A DNA stretch of 64,000 nucleotides from Rachycentron canadum. Its lineage: Eukaryota; Chordata; Actinopteri; Carangiformes; Rachycentridae. Numbering within the stretch: the stretch's first letter is position 1; every line of letters begins with the position of its first letter. The translations under genes were made by a program, and so were the position numbers. This document shows positions 50,501-64,000 of this stretch, in pieces. The DNA lies in assembly GCA_038496675.1 (NCBI GenBank), contig CM076659.1, forward strand, positions 4,614,214 through 4,678,213. Direction: 5' to 3'. The notes under the pieces were generated by a model. That model saw only the letters and a list, made by a program, of their open reading frames with translations, was not told the DNA's origin and made no database searches.

Positions 50501-53500
50501 GAAGTCAGTCAGAAAAAAACACAAAGCTGTCAGATGATGCAGCCCTCTCTGGCCCACAACACACGGCCCAGCATGCACCCCGAAAGAAACAATTTGTTTG
50601 TAAGACTCAAAAAGACACTGTGCTGGCTTGAACCAATTAAGAACCGACTCCTAGTTCAAATGGAGATCAATGATTGCCATGTAATGTAATACAGCCTTAT
50701 CCTGCTGTGCTGTTCATAAACAAGCAAAGGTGCGACAACACACATACACACGTGTGCTGTAATCCTAACTTTGAACAATGTTTGTTACTCCATTAAGAAA
50801 TCATCTCTCTGCTACGGCCAGGTATGACGGGCTGAATCTGGTTTTGGCCCAACCCCTGGCTGGATGTTGAAGGAGGAGAGAGGATGAATGAGGGTCTTAT
50901 CGGGTCGTGTTGAGAGAGCTGAAATGGCAAAGAAGCTCAAAGTCTTCCGGAGATCTCTCTCAATCTGTCTGTCCGATGAGGATGAAACGTGTCAATGATG
51001 AGGCTACCCAGTGCTCACGCTTTAATGCCATTCAGGTTGCCTTGACAGCAGCAGACACCTAGTGGGTAATTATTTTGCATTGTAGTTTTTAAAAGAATTG
51101 CTTCTCGAGAGTCCGGAGCCATTGTTGCATAAACAGCATGGTTTGAAAACATCTGAGGAGACTAGATGCCAAGAGGATGTGTCAAAGACGGAGAGAAGAA
51201 CTCTTCTAAATAGTGTTTGGAGAGTGAAGCAAGCTCAAGTGCACTCTGTGTGCTCCGAAGGTCAAGGCTCAGACAGTCTGTCGATCTTTATTACAACCCA
51301 TCTTGTTTTATGATGTACAGGAAAACACATCTGACCGTGAGCTTACCTGTGAGTGTGACAGCCTGGCTGACAGCATTTTTAATAATTGTTGTGCTTTCAA
51401 CTACAGCACAGGCTGCATTCAGCCACCCTGCCAGAAGCCAGGCTAAGCTAAACCTGATCGAGAATTTCGTCAGCTTGCATTAAGAAGCCATTAGACCAGG
51501 ATGCTCACAAACAACAGCACAGGCGTTGACAGGGATCTTCACTACATCTAAATTACAATATTAGACACAGACATACGGCTCGCTACACTTCTAACTGAGA
51601 TCAGTCGCATTATAATGCAACACTGGTAGCTACTGGCTTTACTATATAAACATACCTCCAGACTACGGCTTACCACAGGCCCAACTAATGAATTAATATT
51701 TCAATTCTCATTATCAGTCTATTATCAGTATATGGAAGATAACTCATTATCCCAATTGGCTCAGTGGAGTCCATTTAACAACTGACTTTGTTTGTCATGA
51801 TGAACCTGCTTTATCTAAAACTTCACTAAAAATTCACAGCAAAACAATGGTCACATGGCATTTTCTACCTTAGTCCTATGTTGGCAAAAAAAATCCTTCA
51901 GATTTTTCAAAACAGTCTTTTAAGAACTATTATACCTATGATAATTAAAAATAAAATCACAATGCAGAATAGATACAACGTGTCTGTGGGAATTCTGATG
52001 GGATGCATGCAAATGAACACATTCAAACATCATTAAAAGCCTCCCCAATGCAATTAATAGAATATATTTTCTTCAAAGACTGCCATTTTCACAAAGATTG
52101 TGATTTCTCATATTTAAAGGGTCTTTTATCCCTTTTAATGCAGCAGAGTGGAATTTATCTCATTTACATTTTATTTTTTGTGACATTTCCAAAATTTATG
52201 AGACAGCTGGATAAAAATATGGCTTTCTGCCATCATGCATTAATGGACCACAGCAAAAAGGAAAAAGCAATCAACGTTCAACTTAAAACACAGACTTGTG
52301 TTTTAGGACAAATAACTGACAGAAAGCCCGAGTATAAAAGTGCTGAAAAACCCAGTTGCCAGACAGACATGTGAGATAATCAATACAGTTTTCACAGGAG
52401 AATCAACGTCTGCAGTATAACCTCATTCTTTGTCTGTTCAGTTTGAGGTTTGCCCTCTTCAGATGAGAAAGCAGAATTACTGAGCATCAAAGGCAGAAAA
52501 TCGCACCAGATTTGCCAGAATACTTTGGCTCTGTATCCTTCAGATTAGATTTGATGTCCATCAAAGCTTTTATGAAAAATTCTATCTGCGGTGTTCACAT
52601 TACAGAGCGAGAGTGCTTTTTATCACATAACTGTGAACAAATCTAATCCGATGACTTCATGAAGGGGTACATTTTCATTTTAGCACTCAGGAGAGACGGT
52701 TAGCAGTGATTAAAATATAGACACAAATCCTATTGATTTTATCAGTTGAAGAAACAAGCTTCTCTGGGACTTCATATTTAAAGATTATCTAACCTTATGA
52801 ACGGAGTGGGGAGAAAGTTGAGGTATTGAAAATAGATTTTTTTTTAAATATAATTGCGAATGTGAGTTACTCATGGGGGTTTCATTGTTGAGGATCATTA
52901 TTAAAGCACTGGTCACCTGAATGCCATATTGGCGTTTCCCTTTTGACCAACAAGACTGCATGTAAACCTGGTACAAGGCCGGACCATGTACGGAAGCCAA
53001 CAGTGGGGCTATACATCTTGTTACAGGCAGTCACCCAGCTGCTCTGGTGGGAGCATCAGGGAAGAGGAAGAGCGCTTCAAATTCACTGAGCGTCGCCTCC
53101 GTTAGAGCAAATAAACTACTTTCATTAGATGTAGCATTATTACTAAAGGAGGGAGAAGCAATAACTAAACATCAGACGCACTAAGCAGACAGACCAGGAG
53201 AGTGGGAGGGAGAGAGGGAAGACTTTGTCACTGCTGGAGAAAGTAGCAGATCTGAATAATATGTAAACAACAGGAACACCATCAACTGGAATTAAGACAA
53301 TACACTTCAGCACCTTGGTACAAGAATAAGAGCCCTGTTAAGAAATAAAACACTGCCCACTAAAAAGGCTGGAAGGCTTTTAATTTGAAACTGAGAGGAA
53401 GTACTGACTTCGTATTAACACATAATGCAATGACTATATGTGACAGTGAACAGCAGCAACTGAAAACAAGACTTCAGACGGAACCAGTTATATATGTCAA

Positions 53501-56500
53501 ACAGTGGGAATATAAAATAAAAACATGCCTCTAATAAAGACCTGCTACCTTCTGCTGTTAATGTAAATGAAGAAAAACCGTAGTTGAAAGCTATTGTGGA
53601 TCCCAGATGGAGATTGTTCGGGTTGTGCACTTTGTGAGAGACATTATATAAAAGACAGTCTGTCACTACTAGCTCCATCATTTTACAAGTAAATACAGCA
53701 GAAATCACAGCTTGTGAGTCTTTGTCTTTAACTTATGTGTTTGCTGATTTTAGCAGCAGAGCAGCAGCTTGGAAATTGGAAGTTGACATGTTGTCTTAAA
53801 GGGGCTGTATTTGAGTCACTATTTCAAACTTTTCTGTCCAATGCCAACAGAAACAAAAATATGTCAATGAGAACGGCTTTATTGGGAATTCTGCTGTGTT
53901 AAAATAGTGTATATGTGAACACAGAGAGTAGGCGAGAGGCAAACAGATTAAGGTCTGACACCAGGCAGAATGCAAATATGTTTGTTTACAGTGGTTCAAC
54001 AACAGTTTTAAACTACATCCTAAATTTCACACATTGACCATATGTGGTCCAGACATACTGTTTTCTAGCTTTTTACCTAATCTTGTTTGGTGCCATCATT
54101 TGCAGTTTCAGCAAGCCAAAGCCACTGATAATGTGTTGATAATGATGCTGTAGCACAGTTTACTCCACCCCACTCTACTCCACTTCACCTTTTGCTCTGC
54201 CAGGAGGAAGTCATAAAAGGAGAAGACAAGTGAAACTTCATTGCAACCCTGTGTTAGGTATGCCGGTTGAGCAGGGACAGACTCTGGTGTACTGTCAAAG
54301 TTCAGCACATAAATAGTAATTCTGTGCTCCAGGCGAGGAGAACACAGGAGTGTACTGGGGACCACTCTACGGGACGACAGCTTCTTAACGGGCTCCACTG
54401 AATAAAAAATAGGAAATTCAGAGAATACAGAGTGATAGAAGAAGCTGGGCACATCAACGGCTTTCTTTAATATGTCTGGAATAAGGAGGAAGATCCCTTT
54501 GTCAGCCTATTAAATGAGAAAGAGAAATTTAGGCAGTTACAGATCGAAGAACCTTAAGCCCCGCACTGCAGTCTGCCTGTAATGAGAAAGCAAGTGACTG
54601 CACAAGAATTTATGTAGGCCTATTTATCAATTTGAAATAGAAATGCACCTTATTAAAGCATTTGGCACTGTAACATAGGAAATCACAAACAAATAAATAC
54701 AAAACGTAGGTATGGCTCAGAGTATTTAGACAAAAAAACAGGGGGGAACAGCTCTGCACTCTTCAATACATTACTGACATAGTCATGCTCAAATTCAGTT
54801 AGGTTCACACTGGTTAGGGCCCAAAGAAGGAAACCGAGCAATATGAAATCCACCAGTGCAAACAACTGAAATAAACAGCATTACGGAGGAGCAGAGAGGC
54901 AATATCAGAGATTGCCCTGAGAGAGTGTAATGGAAAAGGACTTGTTCTGTCACAGCCTCTCATGGTGATAGAATGCCACATGGTCCTTTCTGACAGTGTG
55001 ATATTGGCTTGGCACGAGCTTGATGAATGTATCAGCCATAAGTCAGACAAACCCCTGCCCTTCCTGGAACAACACCTTCTAAGATGTTTATGCCAGGGTA
55101 TAGAGACAGACATTGTGCAATAGGAATGGGACCATTGTCTGAAATAGGTTTATGGAAAGCGGGCAGGCCCAATTCCAATTCTAGCTATTATTTCAAATGG
55201 AATGTTATTACTCTTTTAGGTTAGATGCATGGCTGCTTGGAAAATAAGACAGGCCCTCGGCTGGGGTGACTTTGCAGCATCCCTTCAGAGAATGGACTGT
55301 AACTTCCTGGTGGTTGAGGTAGAAGGTGAAGGCAAAGAAAAGAAAGTAGGCTGGGTGATGAGAGGAAGAGGGGCGACCTTTCCCTGGGCAGGTGAAGACC
55401 CATGCCGGACCACCTGGCTTCCTGCCAGGGTCAAGCAATTAATGCTGCCCTCCTCTGATTACTTCAGACAGCCTAGGGGAAGCAGCAGGTCAGCAGATAG
55501 CATCCAGTCTAGGACCGTCGCACAAGGCAAAGAGGAGACAGCTCTGATAAAGGTTCAAGCTTGGGTCACATTGTTAACATACATAGCCATTACAAACATC
55601 AGAAAAAGTAAGCCTCTTTGCTTAATTATTTTTTCATTTGCATAGTAATGCAGAGTAAACACACTTGGTTGTCTCTAAGCCTTGTCAGCCCTGCATACAG
55701 CTTCACCAACTTTACCAACCTCAGCCTGACACTTAATATTACATCTGTACAGGAAGTATTACAATTAACAGAGGAGAAAACTTTTCATACAGCAGGTGAC
55801 AAGCGTGAGTCAGACTGTAATGAGGTCTGAGGTCTGAGAATAGTGAGTATCCTTATAGTAGATGACTATAGCATATACTATCCAAATTCTAGCCCTGCAG
55901 CCTTCACACAGTCAGCGACCCCTGTTGTAACCTTGAGCCACGAAGCTTACCCCAGTGCCCAGCCTTCTTTCTGAAGCCCTGTTGAGTTACAACATGTACC
56001 AGACGAATCCTACAATATTAGCCATGCTGAATGTGCCCCACAGAGACAGAGCCTCTTGTCAATCACCCCTGTGACATTCATCAGTACAGAAGAAAATAAC
56101 AGTGACAAAATGTAAAGGCTTGTTAAACACAGGTATGCTAAGACAAGGTCTGCAAGAGATGTGTGTTCATAATCACATCTGGTAATGATGCACAGTGACT
56201 CACAGCTTTAAACATCTCTCGTCCTTCAGCTGAGTAGAAAGCTCTCTCAGGTTAAGCAAACTGCATGGGGGATTAGCTCTTCAGAACACAGCATGACTTG
56301 AACTGAACCACAGCTTTAACCTTTAACACAACTTTGAAGAGCATTTACACCCTTTTATGGTTGACCGAACCAACTGGCACTGGGTATCTTTGAATAGCTC
56401 TCTGAATACTGCTGGTTTGTACAAAGACTGTGGTAAATCTTCAGAGCTTGTTATATGGTTTAATGCAGATTTAGAGATGGAATCTATTGGGAAAAACAAG

Positions 56501-57915
56501 CATCTTAAACGCTCGGGCAAAATGTTTGTGTTCATGTAGAAATACAACTTGGGGCATGGGTGACATGACATATTTAAACATCACCCTCTCAACTGTGGCA
56601 ACCCATACTTCTGAATACAACCTTGGGCAAAAGGTGTCCTGATAAAGTGATTTATGCTTAGAAATAAAACATTGACTTTCAAATGCATCACTGCCTAAAG
56701 CCAGGCTTCGAGGCTGATTTGATCCCCTTTTGAGATGGTGAGAGATATAGCCCATTTCCACTAATCACATGTCAGAGATCATGCAATCGCACAGCAACAG
56801 CTAATGTAATCACGACAGCGGCCTCAACCAAGCCTAAATCTTATATCAGTGACACTGGGAAGTCCTGTATAGGTAGCACATATACACACACAGTATAGCC
56901 TGTAGCACTGCAGCCCAGTATTTAGTATTTATTTAGTATATAAGCAAGTCTGTTGATAGGGTGGGCGATAATGACCACATGCTATAAGAGCCTGCCACTG
57001 CGTGAATAGTGACCTCATGCAGCTACAAATATTTGAACAGCAAGATCGAGCATTTTTTGCTGCTTAGGTATTGCCTTTCATTATATTGATTATATGAGTT
57101 CATTTCCCCATATGTTGCCCACATGGTGGATGCAGCCAATCTTCAGCTTTATTTTTGACATGTTTCTTCCTGTGACTTTTCGAGTAAGACTCGTAGAGAA
57201 TTAGAAAGCTGGGACTGTATTCAACCCCTCATTTATTTTGCAGGAGCTGAACAGAGCTTTTGTTTGTGGAAAAATAAAACACTGGTAGGGAAACAAGAAA
57301 ACCACAGCAAACTCTTTAAAGAGCTAATTGGCTACAACTCAACCATCTTTCTCTGGTCACTAAGCTGTACATTAAACAGACTTCTGGTTATGTGGTAATC
57401 ACTTTGCTTCCTGGGTAAGTGAAACATAAACACCGGTGTCTTAGCATGATTTGCCTGTTAAGTACTGCACCTGCTAAAAGTCAAAACGAGCGACCTGTTA
57501 AAACAGTTATCTAGGACAAACTGTAACTACTCCATAGTGTAGCCAACATGTATATTTATAACATGTCACTTAAAACTGTGAACATCTAAAAACTCAAAAA
57601 GGATTTACTTTAACTTGATACTGGTTTATGATTAAATGCATTATTATTTGAAATCCTTATATACTTAACTACACATATTCAGTTTATAATTTTTTTAAAT
57701 TTTTTTTTATTGTATCCATCAATAAGAAGTTCAGTACTAACCAAGGTTATTTGTGTGTCCCAGACTTTATGGTTTAATGTCAGCACAAGTGAGTGAGAGC
57801 ACAGTAGTGGAGTGGTCATAATGTTTTCCATCACTATCTGTTTCTGCAGGCAATAGATAGGCTACATAATTAATGGCTGTGATGAATGTTCTTGTGACAA
57901 CACAGCAGAGGATTT

Positions 57916-57947
57916 TGTGTGTGTGTGTATCTGTGTGTGTGTGTGTG
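57916..57947. repeat. (GT)n microsatellite
   Basis: Two GT tracts separated by an ATCT interruption. Confidence 0.9.
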
Positions 57948-59477
57948 CTGGACTTGCCGCAGTCTTCAAATGAGTTTACTGCATCATGTGTTATACTTAC
58001 AAGAGCAAACGCTTGATAATCTGAACACACACATACTGTACACACACAAAACACCTCCACAGTAAAGGTCTCCATGCTTCAGTGTGGGGTACTGCAGTGT
58101 AAAATTGTGCTCAAATAGAGTGAATGAGCTAGTTGGAGTTTGATGAGTCTCCTGTCTTCTTCTGAACCAATAGCTCGACCCACTCCTGCTTTATCACGGT
58201 GTGCCAGCCCAGCGCTATCTGTGCTACACTAAATCAATTAGCATGTCATTAAGATAGCTTGTTCCAGCACAGTGAGCATGGAGGTGGGACTACAGTATCT
58301 GTACGAATGGAAAGAGCTGAACGCAAAGGGCATCATATCTCAGTGTGCATGTGTTAGAGTGCGGTAGGCTGCACTTACTGGTGGGCTCAGTGCATGTGTA
58401 CCTGAGCGCCTGGATATGGGAGACAGCAGTTTCTAACAACTAAACATCCAGGTCTTTCTCGCGACAAAAAACAGTGTTTAACATCATCTCATCTGTATTA
58501 AGTCATGCTTGATTTCATGAGGTGTTTGGTACTTGCTAGTTGGCTCAGTAATTCGCAAATAACAGCCACAATGATTACATTCAAAGCTTTATTTTAGTAG
58601 TCTACAATGTAATCACAACATCTTTCATTTATTTCTGTAATCAATCCTGTGAACAGACTTTTATTTACTCCTTTATTAATTCTTTTCATTCCAAGGGGGG
58701 ACAAAGCACAGACAGACCATTCAATATTCAGCCCCCTCAGAACGGAGGACACAAAGTCACCTTACATCAGAGAATAAGGCAATCATTCTGCAATTACCAG
58801 GAGTAAAGCAACACCTTGGTTGTTGGACAAGATAGGGAGATGATAGGCTTAATCCCCTTTCAAGCAGAGAGGCTTTCTCTCTGAGGGCAAGAGCTCAATC
58901 AAATCATTCAGATAAACATTGAAAATACTGTAGCATTTGGTTCTTGTGATAAACTCTTTATCGTTGACAGCATGAGCGCTTAATCAAAACTTCTTTTCCA
59001 TCTGCAGATAACATAAAGTGCTAAAAGTTAAACATTTAAGAAACAACTCTGACTAGTGTCAATTCGGGAAATTGGATCTCTATCATCTTTAAGGTCTTTA
59101 AACACTCAAACTAGTAGTGTTTAACTACACCAACCTGAGGTCAAGGGAATCAAAGAGCACACATCATATTACCCAGAGTGAGCCAGATAATAAAATCCTC
59201 AGATCATAAAAGTCATAAAATCCTCATTTTGCTGCCTTGGGCCAAATGGCTGCCACTAATGTATTAGACTACATAGCATGCATTACCACCTGGGCCAGGA
59301 AAGTAATTCTGTGACAGAGAAAACTAAAAAGGCACTCACACACTCTCTCAAAACCGTTTCTATAACCAAATCTGCCAGTGTGTGACAGAGTCTGAAGAGA
59401 GAATCCACTTCTCTGAAACTGTGCGTCTCCATCTGCACGAGACAATACAGTATGTGGATGGAGAGCCGAGCGTTTAG

Positions 59478-59704
59478 TCATACTCTCAGCTCCTGATCAG
59501 GCTGTATCTCGCTGATGCTCTCAGTCACAGCAAACGATTCAAAGAGGCTAGACACTGACTTCAAAAGACCAGCGCTGGCTTTGAACACCATGCCAGTCGC
59601 ACAAACCATCAGCGGCACATCAGCATCCTCGAGGCATGCGTGGAGCAAATTTGTGCCTCTCACGGCTGCAGATGCAACACTTGGCAAAGTCTTTTCACTG
59701 GATA
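59478..59704 (-). other. unassigned coding-like segment, possible terminal exon or decayed gene piece
   Basis: On the minus strand a TTTTTGTTGTCTAG acceptor-like sequence is followed by an open frame of about 75 codons ending in TGA. Read in phase 1 it begins VSSEKTLPSVASAAVRG, passes through a hydrophobic-helical stretch containing NLLHACLEDADVPLMVCATG, and ends SEIQPDQELRV. The composition (A, S, V, L, balanced D/E) is more protein-like than its surroundings, and CpG and GC content look higher. I do not recognise the family and it does not match MACROD2. No poly-A signal was evident just downstream. The opposite strand is also open for 125 codons over 59515-59892, which weakens the case. 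It could be an alternative last exon of an unannotated transcript, a pseudogene fragment, or chance. Confidence 0.22.
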
Positions 59705-62700
59705 CTAGACAACAAAAACACCATGAAGAGGCAACGCCGCAACAGAGAGCTGAAGTACTGCCTCACTTAGTGTTAGCTTCTGTTCCACTCGCTGTCGGTT
59801 TTCCAACAGAGAGCTTCTTTCATCACTTTAAACTGAACTTACTGGGGTTTTCAGTCCGCACTAACCAAGTTCAAGCAATGATACACCAGTAAGAAGAAAT
59901 ATATAATAAATACAACAACAGCGCTACCTAATAAAACAAATGAAAGGAGTGAAGCACAGAAGGAGCTTCAAATACCACAACACTATATAGTTTTGAAAGT
60001 ACAGTTAAAAATAAGAAAACAAATCTGTCTTTTTAGATTATTGGATTTAAAACAAAAATAGCAAACATTGTCTTTCCTCCTTCTCAGATGTGGATGTTTG
60101 CTGTTTTTTTGTCTTATACAGTCTCACATTAAATATAATTTTAATCACTTTTTCCTATGCATTTTATGGGACAAATTATTGCTTGATTAATCAAAGGAAT
60201 AGTTGACGGGTTGACTTGTGCTATAGCTCCAACATTTCACCAATGAAATTCTATTTTGATTCATTCATATTTTGTAAAATTCAAAAGGTGTGTCTGCAAG
60301 AGCCTCAAATGTAAGACTATTGCTAATGTTTATAGCCACAGATTGAAAGACAGTGCCCCATAGATGAATGTAAAAAAAACTTGTAACGGTGCACATCAAA
60401 AATTAATTTAAGAACATTCAACAAAGACCAATAACATACAGCTTTGATTGAAAATACGACATTTGAATGAGGCTAACGGAACAAAGACTGGGCTTGGGAC
60501 CTTAAACTTCTTTGTTCTTTGTGTTCTCAGAGGCAATTCATTATTTTAACCACCATGTATAGTAGGTGATAACCAAGCATAGGGAGCACGTATGTAGTTT
60601 ACTGCCTGCTTGCCATGCCTGTGAAATAAAGATGGTTGCAATCCACATGAATGTAATTCAGATTTTCCAAAGGTGAACTGCACAATATAGCCATGATAAC
60701 AGCAACCATCCATCTTATTCAGCTGTATGACAATGAATGCCTCAATGTTGTCATATTATAGTTCCAGCTGCCAAAACCCAGACAGCCTGCTAAACGGTTA
60801 TCCATTCACACAGAAGAACACAATCATACAAATGTGCACCATACTGTATTTATTCCTAATAGTCTCTTGACATTTGTCACAAATCACTGTTAATTCCCCA
60901 GCCTTGGTTTGAGATGGAATTTTTTATCAGGTGTCTTAAATGACAAACGCAACAAAGGTAAACAGATCATTTACAGGAAAGGAACAGGGATGTAAACACC
61001 TGTTTTGGGAGCGTCATCACCTTGGTGGAGTGCTTAATACGAAAGCCCAAACCGGAGTGATGTTGAAAGGTGAAATCTCTACACATCAATTTTGTCCTGA
61101 GCACCACAGCGCAGCAGAGCTTATTACAGACTCCCAATCTGTCTCAAGTGTTCAGTCTGTGTCAGTAATGCTGGGCTGCCTGGCCCTCGAAACGCTTCAT
61201 TAAAAAGCTTGGCCATCCAGAGCACATCCGTGGCAGCCAAATAAAGTGTCAGACCACATTTTTCATCTGCAGATTAAACCTGTGTAAGTCTGAATTAAAC
61301 CAAATTAGATCTGAAAATGAGAAATAAACCAAAGCCAGATGAGTGGAGGGGTGGGTGCTGTGACCAGGAGGAAACTGCTCCCCTGCCATATGGAGAACTG
61401 GTTGTGTTGGTTTGTCAGTGTCTGTGTCTGCAACTCCTTATGCATTTTTGCAGATTAGAGCCCTCTGGTCTGTTGTTTACACACACCCACATATTCTAGT
61501 TCATTTATTCATGTGGAGGATACAGGGAATCAGAGGCTGACAGGGGATACAGCAAAGCAGAATCTGACCTCCCTTATTCTTTCATCTATTGTGATCTGAA
61601 GGATAATTCCTGCTCTCTAGATTAAAGGATCTGCTCACCTTGACCACGGTGAGGCTGTTTATTCTTCCACAATGGAAGTCTAGGTGCTTTTAAGACTGAA
61701 TTTCATGCTGGCATTGCGGCCCTTTGAGCATTGGTGAGTGTATCAGGGCTACAGTGTGCTGGCCTGGGAGATAAACTCACTGCTAATCAATCACGCAGTG
61801 TCCTCTTCTTTCCCCTCCATCCTCTCTCTCTGTCTCACACACACACAAGATACACACAAAGTCCCCTGCTGTTTGATGCAACAGTGTCCTCAGACCTCAG
61901 ACCCTCTTGTGAGCACATTTCAATCAGCGCACGATTGCAGTTCCAATTGGTGTGTGCAGCTACACCCAGCCATAATTCACATGTACCTCAACTGGCAAAC
62001 ACACATGCACACACATTAACAGACGGACATACACAGACAATGCTACCATGTCAGACTATGTGTGTCCCTCGAGGGGGGGTTGCGCAGGGGCGCTGTGGCC
62101 TGTACTCTGCTACACCAGTGTGTTAGATCCTCAGCCAGGCCATTGTGCTGAAATTCAGCCACAATAGCACAGTATCTTCCCCAAAGCAGAGCCCTTATCA
62201 TGGCCCTGAAATGAATCGCCTCTGTGGACGCCCACAACACAGGCTCCTCGGGGCTGAGTGCAGAGCTCTGGAGGTGAGCGAGCAGAGCAATCTAGTCCTA
62301 TTGTTCTATGCATGATAAACTGGGCTTCAAACCTCTCATTCTCTGCCTATCTTTGGAAAGCTGTGTGCAATCTGTGATATGAGCCACCGCAGCAATACTA
62401 AACTTTTGCAAGCTTTTTGATGGCACTCATGCAACATCAGCTTGCATAACTGTGCATCCAGGGCTTCTATTCTGAAAGTCTTTGCTGACTGGAAGCTCTC
62501 GGTAGGACAAGAACAACAAGAAACGATCCTCAGCTGATAAATTCCCTGTGACTCTAGATACAGCGCCAGTTATTAATCATGTTGACAGAGGGTGCGTCAA
62601 TCAAGTAAATGCTGCAGTCACAAATTGAAATTCTAAACATATCAGACAAGGCAGGGGGCATTCATCTTAACATTTAATGTGCAATGAAATGCAAACACAG

Positions 62701-64000
62701 CTGACAGGAAAGGCATCATACTGTTCCTTCAGGCATTATGAAATTACTTTAGACATTTATTTGAGTTCTGCTTTATTCCTTTACTTCTCTCAAATAAAAG
62801 CTAAACTGACATAATTACCTACAAAAGAATTGCTTGCCTCCATGAACTCTTTTTGGGATGCACCAAGAGTCACTAAGCACCAAGCAGCAGTGAATGAAGT
62901 AAAAAAGTGCAGAGAAGAGCTCCTGCCTCAGTGTGTGTTGTTCTGCAGTTGGATTCGCAAGACGTTCCGATGTGAGGGAAACACCGCCGTGCTGCTGGGT
63001 AAAATGCATCACTTTATTCTCTCTGATCTTATTAAAAGCTTACTCACTCTTGGTCTAGTTAACGTTGAGGACCCACTGCTTGTGCTGCCGGAGCTTTGCC
63101 AAACAGTGTTCAAGGAAACCTCTGTAGACATCTACTCCACTCCATAAATTGTAATACTTTCCACTTGATCTACCCACACCAGAGAACGCCATCAGTCAGC
63201 GTGTCAAAAATTGTCTCTTATGTGAGACAGTGCAGCCTCCGTACGGCGAGCAGCAATCCGGGATGTGGAACAACACAACCACAAAAGTCAGCTTTGCACA
63301 TTAGCTTGTTATTTACCGTGAGCAATAAGCTATATAAAGCCTTCCTTACGCCTGAGTGTTGATGGATTCCCCAAGTACATGTTACAGCAATCATCAGGCA
63401 GAGAACAAGTGCAGCAAACATAGCACATCAACTGCAAAGTAATTCGGCAGCTCGGTATCATTTGGCTGTCTGTTCACAACATCCATAACACCAGCTGAGG
63501 GATGTTGTAGCACATCAAGCTGTGAGCTTTATAAAACACCTCAATCCACAGTGACAGATATAAACAGTGCCACAGTAAACAGAGATGACCCCCGAAGGTC
63601 ACCATCACTCACTGACTCACAAACTGATAAATGTTGTGTACAGTTTTAGACCGCCTCCTGACAACTGGGCAAAATTCTGTCATCACGCACTGTTAATGAA
63701 AATACATCATGGTGATAAACACCTTTCAGTGTAACATATAATAATGCTGCTGTGAAAGCTTTAAGCAACTACCTCGTAACTGACCGAATTAAAATTAGCC
63801 CTAGTTTGAATTTGGTAATTTTAGCAGTTTCACGTGGAGCTTAAATGAGGAGGTTAATGAGTGAATTACTTGACAAGTCACGCCTTCAAAGAAATATTTC
63901 ATAACAAGGATGTAAAGGTTTGGTAGGGGCACAGCAACTGCTCCAAAACAAAGAAGACTTTTTAATGTTGTCAAGCACGTGGTTTATTAACATATGAATG

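Larger units (their letters stand above)
47566..64000 (-). other. macrod2: macrod2 large intron, distal part (incomplete)
   Basis: No macrod2 exon recognised; the intron appears to run past the right edge. It contains a poly-C run near 48827-48838, a (GT)n at 57916-57947, unique AT-rich blocks near 49640-49920 and 51990-52260, and the unexplained coding-like segment at 59478-59704. Assignment to macrod2 assumes the upstream exons lie further right. Confidence 0.45.

Noticed and set aside
55229..55645. Plus-strand open frame of 138 codons, among the longest in the window
   Set aside because: No domain, signal or repeat recognised, ends in a low-complexity hydrophobic stretch, no supporting splice context.
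62830..63147. Plus-strand open frame of 105 codons with protein-like composition
   Set aside because: No recognised family, no convincing splice sites or promoter; length is within chance expectation for 64 kb.

Overview
The window looks like teleost fish chromosomal DNA: an AT-leaning, intron-dominated stretch with short exons, many (CA)n/(GT)n microsatellites, homopolymer tracts, and interspersed repeats of familiar fish types (a tRNA-like SINE with a GATG-repeat tail, a MITE with Tc1-like ends, a LINE-type 3' tail ending in TCTA repeats). There is no bacterial-style gene density. No open frame in the window is long enough to suggest an intact intronless gene.

The one gene I can support is macrod2 (mono-ADP-ribosyl hydrolase 2), on the minus strand. 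Six exons lie in the first 16.4 kb and read right to left: 16369-16291, 9370-9332, 7653-7600, 2610-2572, 2143-2099 and 702-556. The first encodes the end of the macrodomain, with RVIFCVFLETDF followed by IYKKKM, closely matching the corresponding segment of human MACROD2. The other five encode the acidic, low-complexity C-terminal tail. All five are phase 1-1 cassettes of 13, 18, 13, 15 and 49 codons, so they can be included or skipped without a frameshift. The last exon seen here ends in phase 1 at a good donor, so at least one more 3' exon lies left of base 1. The exons for the rest of the macrodomain and the N-terminus must lie right of base 64000, or were missed.

From 16.4 kb to the right edge (about 47.6 kb) I see one very large macrod2 intron. 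It carries repeats, G-rich tracts and several unique AT-rich blocks with homeodomain-like TAATTA/TAATTG cores. In vertebrates flrt3 sits inside a macrod2 intron, so such blocks are candidate enhancers, but no flrt3 reading frame is present here. A possible isolated 3' coding exon or decayed gene piece on the minus strand at 59.5-59.7 kb is the main unexplained protein-like signal.
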